Part shown: positions 6,821 through 11,840 of the stretch, in pieces | Numbering within the stretch: position 1 is the stretch's first letter | Layout: the number at the start of each line of letters is the position of its first letter | Assembly: GCA_023245475.1 (NCBI GenBank) | Contig: JAHFKF010000038.1 | Coordinates: forward strand, 518-12,357 | Direction of reading: 5' to 3' | Source: Candidatus Levyibacteriota bacterium | Lineage (GTDB): Bacteria > Patescibacteriota > Microgenomatia > Levybacterales > UBA12049 | DNA length: 11,840 nt | Notes under the pieces: generated by a model | The model's input: the letters and a program-made list of their open reading frames with translations, nothing else | Told to the model about the DNA's origin: nothing | Database searches by the model: none | Translations under genes and position numbers: made by a program

Positions 6821-9817
6821 ATGCCCGATACCTCAAAGCTCAACAAAGAACAACTGCAAGCTGTAACTCATGGTACAGGCCCCCTTCTTATCATCGCTGG
6901 TGCCGGGACGGGAAAGACAACCGTGATCACCAAACGCATTGAGCATCTGATTATTGAAAAAGAAATTTCTCCGTCAAACATCCTCGCACTTACTTTCACC
7001 GAAAAAGCAGCTCAAGAGATGGAAACGCGTATTGATCAGATCTTGCCGTATGGCTATTCTCAGATGTGGATTGAGACGTTTCATGCGTTTTGTGATAGGA
7101 TTCTGCGCCAGGAAGCAATTCACATTGGTCTTAATCCAAAGTATGATTTGATGACTGAGGCAGAGAGTCTGCTGTTTCTCAGGAAGCATTTGTTTGATTT
7201 TGATCTGAAGTATTTCAGGCCGCTTGGAAACCCCATGAAGTTTCTGCAAGGGATGTTGCAGCATTTCAGCAGGCTCAAAGACGATGATATTACGCCTGAA
7301 CAGTATGTTGAGTATGCAAACGTCATTGCGAGGAAGAATGACGAAGCAATCTCGGACGGGATTGCCGCGTCGCTTTCAGCTCCTCGCAATGACGGGGACG
7401 AAGAAGAGATACAGAAGACGCGTGAGCTTGCTGCGGCATTTAAGAAATATGAAGAGCTTAAGGCAATAGAAGGAGTGATGGATTTTTCAGATCTTATCAG
7501 TAATGTGCTCAAGCTCTTTCGCACTCGTAAGAGTGTCCTCAAGAAATATCAGGAATTATTTAAATACGTGCTTGTAGATGAATTTCAGGATACCAATTAC
7601 GCCCAAAATGAGATGGCAATTCTGCTTGCAGGCGACGCACAAAATATTACCGTCGTAGGAGATGACGATCAGTCCATTTATAAATGGCGAGGTGCCGCAA
7701 TTTCCAACATGTTGCAGTTTCGGTCACACTTCAACGATGTGACTATTGTGACCCTCAACAAAAACTATCGTTCAACACAACAGATTTTGGATAGTGCGTA
7801 CAAGATGATTCAGTTCAATAACCCTGACAGACTTGAAGTGAAAGAAAAGATTGATAAAAGGCTGATAGCAATGAGAGATTCTTCGACTTCGCCTCAGAAT
7901 GACAAGGGTGATGCTGTTGAATTTATCTATGCAGATCGGGGAGAGGACGAGGCAGAAGAAGTAGCTCGAAAGATTAAGGAAGAAGTGAAGAAAACCAACC
8001 GTCCGTATAATGAATTTGCGATTCTTGTCCGTGCCAATGATCATGCGACGCCTTTTCAAAGGAGTCTTGAGAGGGCAAAAATCCCCTATCAGTTCTTGGG
8101 GCCGGGGCACTTGTTTCAGCAAGAAGAGATTAAAGATTTGGTTGCATATCTGCATACACTCACCAATTTTGAAGATACATCCTCATTATATCGTGTGGTT
8201 ACGATGCCAATCTTTGACGTTGCGGCTCGTGATGTGGCAGCGCTTCTGAATCTTGCCAAGAAGAACAACTCGTCGCTCTTTGAAGCGATGGAGCAGGCAG
8301 CTGAACTTTCATTGACCCAAGATGGCAAGGATAAAATTGTCAGAATTACAGACATGCTCAAGAAGCATCTTTCGTTGGTGCCACGTGAGACCGCGGGTCA
8401 GATTTTGTATTACTTCTTTGCAGACTCAGGGCTCTTAGGACATTATCTTGATCCACGTTCTGTGCGGACTGAGAAAGAAGCAGAAAACGTGGCGAAGTTT
8501 TTTAACAAACTCCAATCATATGCTGCTAACCACACTGATGCATCTGTCTTTGCAGTTGTTGATTGGCTTGACCTGTCGATGGAACTGGGCGAAAGTCCGA
8601 TGAGTGCTGAGGTGGATTGGACACGCAACAATGCCGTCAACATTCTGACAATTCATTCAAGTAAGGGACTTGAGTTTCCGTTTGTCTTTGTGACAAACCT
8701 TGTCACCCAGCGCTTCCCAAGCCGTGACAGACGGGAGCAAATCCCTGTTCCACAGGATATCATAAGGGAAGAGCTGCCGACGGCTGAGGACAATCTCCAG
8801 GAAGAGAGGCGGCTTTTCTATGTAGCAATTACTCGTGCAAAGGACAAGCTGTACCTTACCGCGTCTCGTATGTATGGCGATGGCAAGAGGGAGAGAAAGA
8901 TATCTCCGTTTGTGATTGAGACCGTGGGAGATAAAGTCATCGAGAAGCTTCTGAAAAAGCAAACAGTAAAGTCGTCATCGCAGCAGCTCTCGCTTCTTGA
9001 AGTCTTCAATGCAAATATTCAAGAAGACACGTCTAAATCATCTAGTTCTCAGTTCTCAGTTCCCAGTTCTCAGTTCATTCCTACCTATATCTCGTATTCT
9101 CAGTTGCAGACATTTATCGCATGCCCGCTGCATTACAAACTTCGATATATTCTCAATGTCCCGACTCCTCCAACGCCAGCACTTAGTTACGGCGTCAGTG
9201 TGCACAGTAGCTTGCGTGATTTCTTCCAGGCTATGAAAGAGACAGACACGGCAACGCCCGCACTCATGAAGGATATCCTCAAGCAGGATTGGATAACGGT
9301 AGGCTACGCAAGTCGCGGCCATGAAGAGCAATCGTACAAGCAGGCAGAGAGTATGCTTGTCGAATATGCAAAAGAGGTTCTTGAGACAAAGCCTCAGACG
9401 ATTGCGATTGAGTATCCATTTAATTTTTGGCTAGGGAAAGTAAAGATCGGTGGGCGCATTGACCGTATTGATCAATTGCCTGATGGAAGGATTGAGATTA
9501 TTGATTACAAAACAGGTCCCAATGTCCCAACTGAGAAGAAAGTTAAGGAGGATTTCCAGCTGTCGTTCTATGCTCTAGCTGCCACGTCTGTCAAAGATCC
9601 ATTGCTCAACAAAAAGCCAGAAGAGATTGTGCTGACGCTTTCGTATCTGGAAGCAGGCAAGACTCTCTCAACGGTCAGAACAGCGCACGATCTGGACGCA
9701 GCGAGAGAAAAAATTACGGGGCTTATTGCAGATATCAGTACGAGTGAATTCCGTTGCAGTGGTGGGATGATGTGCAAGACTTGTGAATACAAGATGGTGT
9801 GTCAGAGTTTCTCCTAA
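6821..9817 (+). CDS. UvrD/Rep-family DNA helicase fused to Fe-S PD-(D/E)XK nuclease
   Basis: This 998-residue protein has all superfamily 1A helicase motifs: Walker A AGAGTGKT (26-33), Ia LTFTEKAAQEM, Ib ETFHAF, II VDEFQD (252-257), III VGDDDQSIYKWRG (about 279-291), IV NKNYRST, V ILTIHSSKGLEF (about 608-619) and VI LFYVAITRAKD. A linker rich in Ser and Gln (about 735-755) leads to a RecB/AddB-type nuclease: GVSVHS (His), GGRIDRID (877-884), IIDYKTG (D895, K897) and QLSFYAL. C768 together with C985-x2-C988-x5-C994 matches the AddB-type 4Fe-4S arrangement. The likely role is ATP-driven unwinding and resection of double-strand ends, as in AddAB or AdnAB, but in one chain; no separate partner gene is present here. 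Three repeat-derived stretches lie in its loops (see the separate entries). The ATG is set by an extended -10 promoter that starts transcription at it. Confidence 0.93.
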   Translation: MPDTSKLNKEQLQAVTHGTGPLLIIAGAGTGKTTVITKRIEHLIIEKEISPSNILALTFTEKAAQEMETRIDQILPYGYSQMWIETFHAFCDRILRQEAIHIGLNPKYDLMTEAESLLFLRKHLFDFDLKYFRPLGNPMKFLQGMLQHFSRLKDDDITPEQYVEYANVIARKNDEAISDGIAASLSAPRNDGDEEEIQKTRELAAAFKKYEELKAIEGVMDFSDLISNVLKLFRTRKSVLKKYQELFKYVLVDEFQDTNYAQNEMAILLAGDAQNITVVGDDDQSIYKWRGAAISNMLQFRSHFNDVTIVTLNKNYRSTQQILDSAYKMIQFNNPDRLEVKEKIDKRLIAMRDSSTSPQNDKGDAVEFIYADRGEDEAEEVARKIKEEVKKTNRPYNEFAILVRANDHATPFQRSLERAKIPYQFLGPGHLFQQEEIKDLVAYLHTLTNFEDTSSLYRVVTMPIFDVAARDVAALLNLAKKNNSSLFEAMEQAAELSLTQDGKDKIVRITDMLKKHLSLVPRETAGQILYYFFADSGLLGHYLDPRSVRTEKEAENVAKFFNKLQSYAANHTDASVFAVVDWLDLSMELGESPMSAEVDWTRNNAVNILTIHSSKGLEFPFVFVTNLVTQRFPSRDRREQIPVPQDIIREELPTAEDNLQEERRLFYVAITRAKDKLYLTASRMYGDGKRERKISPFVIETVGDKVIEKLLKKQTVKSSSQQLSLLEVFNANIQEDTSKSSSSQFSVPSSQFIPTYISYSQLQTFIACPLHYKLRYILNVPTPPTPALSYGVSVHSSLRDFFQAMKETDTATPALMKDILKQDWITVGYASRGHEEQSYKQAESMLVEYAKEVLETKPQTIAIEYPFNFWLGKVKIGGRIDRIDQLPDGRIEIIDYKTGPNVPTEKKVKEDFQLSFYALAATSVKDPLLNKKPEEIVLTLSYLEAGKTLSTVRTAHDLDAAREKITGLIADISTSEFRCSGGMMCKTCEYKMVCQSFS
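7321..7394. repeat. Palindromic interspersed repeat inserted in frame in the helicase gene
   Basis: A 74-bp element is bounded by perfect 14-bp terminal inverted repeats: CGTCATTGCGAGGA at 7321-7334 and TCCTCGCAATGACG at 7381-7394. Inside is a second imperfect inverted pair, ACGAAGCAATC (7341-7351) against GATTGCCGCGT (7360-7370), which match at 9 of 11 positions. The motif CATTGCGAGG...GAAGCAATC resembles a repeat that I recall from many bacterial genomes and metagenome contigs; this was not searched. It encodes residues about 167-191 (NVIARKNDEAIS... to APRND) in frame, in the loop before the helix leading to DFSDLI, i.e. domain 1B and not a catalytic motif. Confidence 0.85.
7874..7905. repeat. 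Half copy of a second interspersed repeat in the helicase gene
   Basis: The stretch contains ATTCTTCGACTTCGC then CTCAGAATGACA, closely resembling another widespread repeat half (TTCTTCGACTTCGCTCAGAATGAC in one part) remembered from many genomes, here with one extra C. It encodes RDSSTSPQNDK (352-362), in frame, in the variable loop that follows helicase motif IV. Only a short ATTCT/AGAAT stem is available, so this is an isolated half rather than a full palindrome. Identification relies on memory of the repeat and not on a search. Confidence 0.55.
9044..9077. repeat. 7-nt tandem repeat (AGTTCTC) in the helicase-nuclease linker
   Basis: Units AGTTCTC (9044-9050), AGTTCTC (9051-9057), AGTTCCC (9058-9064) and AGTTCTC (9065-9071) are followed by a partial unit AGTTCA (9072-9077). 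Because 7 is not a multiple of 3, copies are read in all three frames, giving the low-complexity peptide SSSQFSVPSSQF (741-752). It lies exactly in the linker between the helicase core and the nuclease domain. Loss or gain of one unit would shift the frame and remove the nuclease; three units (21 nt) would be neutral. Confidence 0.85.
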
Positions 9818-9819
9818 AA

Positions 9820-9927
9820 TTAATCAGAACTCTTTTTAGACTTCTTTCGTGAATCTGTAAAAAGCAACAAAGCAGCTGCAACCGCAATTAAAGCAAAGAA
9901 AAGAAAGGTACTATCCAATGATGTCAT
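9820..9927 (-). CDS. Small single-pass membrane protein (35 aa)
   Basis: A short reading frame from ATG 9925-9927 to TAA 9820-9822. The protein begins MTSLDST, has one hydrophobic segment (FLFFALIAVAAALLLF, residues 8-23), then a basic tail with SRKKSKKSSD, so an N-out/C-in single-pass topology is predicted. It overlaps the 3' end of the upstream 72-codon gene by 17 nt in another frame. A Shine-Dalgarno-like GGGGGTGA (9944-9937) sits 9 nt before the ATG, inside that upstream gene, supporting real translation. Its stop is 2 nt from the converging helicase stop. I do not recognise the family; a small membrane partner of the neighbouring two-helix protein is the natural guess. Confidence 0.6.
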   Translation of the reverse strand: MTSLDSTFLFFALIAVAAALLLFTDSRKKSKKSSD

Positions 9928-10129
9928 TGACCAATTTCACCCCCTTTCGTTGTTCTGCCTTGAGAGTAAGATAAGTAAAAAAAATTCCCAACACAAGCGA
10001 TTTAACAGCATTGAGTAATTCATATTGATTAGCAAAGAGAGATAACGCAAGGACTGTCAGAAATGCGCCTTGAGCGAGATTAAGGAATAGTGTAGAAAGC
10101 TTATCTAGCTGATAGTATGATAATTGCAT
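9911..10129 (-). CDS. Small two-helix membrane protein (72 aa)
   Basis: From ATG 10127-10129 the protein is 72 residues, with two hydrophobic segments, about 12-32 (STLFLNLAQGAFLTVLALSLF) and 39-57 (LLNAVKSLVLGIFFTYLTL), and a charged C-terminal tail (KAEQRKGVKLVNDIIG). This predicts a helical hairpin in the membrane with both ends in the cytoplasm. A TTG at 10159 would add 10 residues but lies upstream of the predicted transcription start (about 10139), so the ATG is preferred. The stop overlaps the following 35-codon membrane gene by 17 nt, so the two form a small operon. I do not recognise the family. It is divergent from the PH-domain gene. Confidence 0.65.
   Translation of the reverse strand: MQLSYYQLDKLSTLFLNLAQGAFLTVLALSLFANQYELLNAVKSLVLGIFFTYLTLKAEQRKGVKLVNDIIG
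9937..9944 (-). promoter_or_regulatory. Ribosome binding site of the 35-aa membrane protein
   Basis: Minus-strand GGGGGTGA differs by one base from GGAGGTGA, the ideal complement of the 16S 3' end. It is 9 nt upstream of the ATG at 9927. It lies within the coding sequence of the upstream gene, as expected for an overlapping, co-translated pair, and stands out because most other starts in the window lack such a site. Confidence 0.55.
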
Positions 10130-10145
10130 ATGATTGTCTATATAC

Positions 10146-10175
10146 AGTGTACTAGGCAAGTAGAGAGTCTGTCAA
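10146..10175 (-). promoter_or_regulatory. Promoter of the small membrane-protein operon
   Basis: On the minus strand, a perfect -35 TTGACA (10175-10170), an 18-bp spacer and -10 TACACT (10151-10146). The predicted start near 10139 leaves a leader of only about 10 nt before the ATG at 10129. A TATATA at 10144-10139 could alternatively give a leader of about 3 nt. Either way the start codon must be the ATG at 10129 and not the upstream TTG. Confidence 0.65.
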
Positions 10176-10252
10176 GTCTATCAGAACAATTTCTTACTTC
10201 TTTATTACTTTCTCCCGTTCAGCCTCTTGCATGGATGAGCTAAGGTGTATCT

Positions 10253-10822
10253 ATGAAGAGAGATCAAGCTACAATACTTTTTACAGCTGGGCAGGCAACT
10301 GCTCGCAACGAACGATACAAGAAGAAACTTGATAATGGACAGTCCAGCCCTGACAATATCTTGCCATTGGATGGCAGGGGAAATTCCAAATCGCTGAGCC
10401 AAAAAGCTAAATCAAAGGTGCAGCAGCTTGTACGCAAAAGTGAAGAGGTATTGTTTAGCACCAAGACCGTGTGGCCGTTTGATCTGTTTCCTGATACCTT
10501 GACGATTACTGCCAACAAACTTGATATTGTGCAATCAGTATTTTTCTTTTCAGCGCAAACGACAAGTATCCCGATTCGTGATATTGCTCGTGTGGAGTTG
10601 GAAACATCGCTGTTTTTTGCCAAGCTCAATATTGTTAACTTGCGATATCCGATGGAGCCAATTGAGATAGAATACCTCTGGAAGTCAGAAGCCACAAGGG
10701 CAAAGAATATCATTGATGGGCTTCTCGTCTCGATGTCCCAGGGTGCTGATGTGTCAGCGATTGAACCAAAGGATATGGTGCCGGAGCTTGAACAGGTGGG
10801 GCAAAGCGCCGTGCCACAATAA
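10253..10822 (+). CDS. Bacterial PH-like domain protein
   Basis: A 189-residue protein. The N-terminal 60 residues are polar and basic, ending in KAKSKVQQLVRKSEEVLFS. Residues about 66-160 resemble a bacterial pleckstrin-homology-like (bPH) sandwich: a run of beta strands (WPFDLFPDTLTITANKLDIV, then SVFFFSAQTTSIPIRDIARVELE, then AKLNIVNL and IEIEYLW) closed by the helix SEATRAKNIIDGLLV. The IPIRDI...VE stretch after a TITANKL strand is typical of that fold. No signal peptide or membrane helix is present. bPH domains are poorly characterised; a role in membrane- or protein-binding is only inference. AGGTG (10243-10247) lies 5 nt before ATG 10253, a reasonable ribosome site. It is divergent from the small membrane operon and converges on the metallopeptidase-like gene. 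Confidence 0.62.
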   Translation: MKRDQATILFTAGQATARNERYKKKLDNGQSSPDNILPLDGRGNSKSLSQKAKSKVQQLVRKSEEVLFSTKTVWPFDLFPDTLTITANKLDIVQSVFFFSAQTTSIPIRDIARVELETSLFFAKLNIVNLRYPMEPIEIEYLWKSEATRAKNIIDGLLVSMSQGADVSAIEPKDMVPELEQVGQSAVPQ

Positions 10823-10850
10823 TTAGCGAATAAGTGTACTAATTTTATAT

Positions 10851-11837
10851 TTATGGTAGTTTGAGAGTTTCTTTGAGCACCTTTGACATCGCTTGAAAAA
10901 TAGCATCTGCTTCTTGTTGGGTAAGCGTTGCAAGCTTGAGATTCTCACGTTCTGCAATCTTAGCAGTATCTGTAGAAGCTAAATAATCTAAAAATCTTTT
11001 TAGATATTGCGGCTCTGTTAGATACATTGTTACTAACTCAATATTATCTTCTTCTGCTTGATGTGGAATACCTTTATCAGCATAGATCTTTCTGTTACCA
11101 ATGGTAGAAAGACCTTTGTTATTTTGTGTCTCACGAATTTGCTCAATGTGCTGAATAACTTGCTCTAGTGCTTGCCCTAAAGTTGGATGGAGCTTATGAG
11201 ACATTTCATGAATCAGCCTATGGATAACCTCATCTGTATAAGAACGGCTTCTATGTTCAAAAAGTAATACTTCTTTTTCAGGATGAGGAAGAGGCTCAGT
11301 TCCAAGTATTATTATGTCTGGATTTTTACTTTTACTCGCCCACTGGGTGGTTTTCACTTCTAAATTAGCAAGCGATACAAGACTATGGTGTTCCAAAAGA
11401 TCCCACACAGGTTTTCCATACTCTGTTGTGTGTGCCATAAGGTTAAGAAGTTCTACTTTGAATCTCTCTTCATCTTGTTCTGCTAACTCATTCGTTAATG
11501 AGGTGTGCCCTTTGTTGTCTTCCGTGTGGGTTGGATCATCTGCTCCGACCTGTACTTGCTCGCCGTTGTGTCTGGCAATGCTGTTGAGGATCTCATGGCC
11601 TGGCATTGTTTCTGCTTGTTTAATTTGTTCCTTTGCTGTGCGGACGAACCGAGTTACATTTTCTTTGCCTTCGATCATACCCATTACCAGTTGCTCGACA
11701 ACCTTTGCTGACTCTTTGCCGTACAGATTGCCGCTGAGCTTGATGATTACGGCCATATTGCTTCTGATGTCGCGGGCATCGTGTTTGTCCAAAATCTCGT
11801 AGGCAAATGCCACGACGTCACAATCTTGCTCAACCAT
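10851..11837 (-). CDS. Putative zincin-type metallopeptidase, possibly 5'-truncated
   Basis: A 328-residue frame ends with TAA at 10851-10853. The first visible ATG is at 11835-11837, but the next codon upstream (TAT) is also open, so the true start may lie beyond the window. Residues 206-216 (HRLIHEMSHKLHP) contain HEMSH (210-214), a fit to the HExxH zinc-binding/catalytic helix. About 50 residues later, EEDNIELVTMY (262-272) could supply the third, glutamate ligand as in gluzincins. The N-terminal 90 residues are predicted helical and a charged linker follows (about 92-125). There is no signal peptide or membrane helix. I do not recognise the family or substrate. A chance HExxH is possible, but the hydrophobic spacing around it and the downstream acidic helix favour a real zincin. 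Confidence 0.55.
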   Translation of the reverse strand: MVEQDCDVVAFAYEILDKHDARDIRSNMAVIIKLSGNLYGKESAKVVEQLVMGMIEGKENVTRFVRTAKEQIKQAETMPGHEILNSIARHNGEQVQVGADDPTHTEDNKGHTSLTNELAEQDEERFKVELLNLMAHTTEYGKPVWDLLEHHSLVSLANLEVKTTQWASKSKNPDIIILGTEPLPHPEKEVLLFEHRSRSYTDEVIHRLIHEMSHKLHPTLGQALEQVIQHIEQIRETQNNKGLSTIGNRKIYADKGIPHQAEEDNIELVTMYLTEPQYLKRFLDYLASTDTAKIAERENLKLATLTQQEADAIFQAMSKVLKETLKLP

Positions 11838-11840
11838 ATA

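Noticed and set aside
7120..7542. 140-codon minus-strand frame inside the helicase gene
   Set aside because: It is antisense to well-conserved helicase sequence, and its serine-rich composition reflects the complementary codons; no domain or ribosome site supports it.
9829..9866. CTTTTTA/TAAAAAG inverted pair after the helicase gene as a terminator
   Set aside because: The arms are AT-only apart from one pair, with a loop of about 20 nt, and they lie inside the 35-codon gene; not convincing.
10130..10159. TTG start adding 10 residues to the two-helix membrane protein
   Set aside because: It lies upstream of the predicted transcription start and overlaps the -10 region; the ATG at 10127-10129 fits better.
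10231..10332. Short plus-strand frame from ATG 10231, a possible leader peptide
   Set aside because: It is 33 codons, mostly overlapping the PH-domain gene in another frame, with no ribosome site of its own and no attenuator structure.
11314..11802. 162-codon plus-strand frame opposite the metallopeptidase-like gene
   Set aside because: It is antisense, Ser/Leu/Cys-rich and without domain features; the opposing frame has the HExxH motif and natural composition.

Overview
The window most resembles a small-genome uncultured bacterium of the Patescibacteria/CPR type. This is inferred from gene content and style: compact genes of mixed function, a UvrD-type helicase fused to an iron-sulfur PD-(D/E)XK nuclease, long fused GH130 proteins, many starts with no Shine-Dalgarno sequence, and interspersed repeats inside coding sequence. 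No rRNA or tRNA gene or recognised phylogenetic marker is present. The standard bacterial code fits every gene.

Layout, left to right. (1) 1-729 (+): the 3' part of a helical protein of unknown function. (2) 732-4478 (-): two adjacent genes of about 600-650 codons, 6 nt apart, each made of two GH130-type five-bladed propeller domains. They are probably one transcript for cytoplasmic processing of mannosides or mannogens. (3) 4634-5209 (+): a nucleotidyltransferase-fold protein whose transcript probably begins at or next to its ATG. (4) 5218-6743 (-): a DinD/BRO-like DNA-damage or antirepressor-type protein, followed after 5 nt by a ferredoxin-NADP-reductase-like flavoprotein that appears to have its own leaderless promoter. 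(5) 6821-9817 (+): a 998-residue helicase-nuclease, divergent from the DinD-like gene. (6) 9820-10129 (-): two small membrane-protein genes that overlap by 17 nt, the second only 35 codons long. (7) 10253-10822 (+): a bacterial PH-like domain protein. (8) 10851 to the right edge (-): a protein with a zincin HExxH motif, possibly continuing beyond the window.

The most unusual local signal is in the helicase-nuclease gene. It carries three different repeat-derived stretches, all in frame and all in loops or linkers rather than catalytic motifs: a 74-bp palindromic element with perfect 14-bp terminal inverted repeats, a half-palindromic element, and a run of 7-nt tandem repeats. A second theme is translation initiation. 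Several genes have a good -10 box exactly one promoter spacing upstream of the start codon and no Shine-Dalgarno sequence, which predicts leaderless mRNAs. The 35-codon and PH-domain genes instead have clear Shine-Dalgarno-like sequences.

No CRISPR array, transposase, integrase, prophage module or obvious multigene defence system is visible. The DNA-processing pair (DinD-like protein and helicase-nuclease) and the GH130 pair are the only functional groupings the sequence supports.
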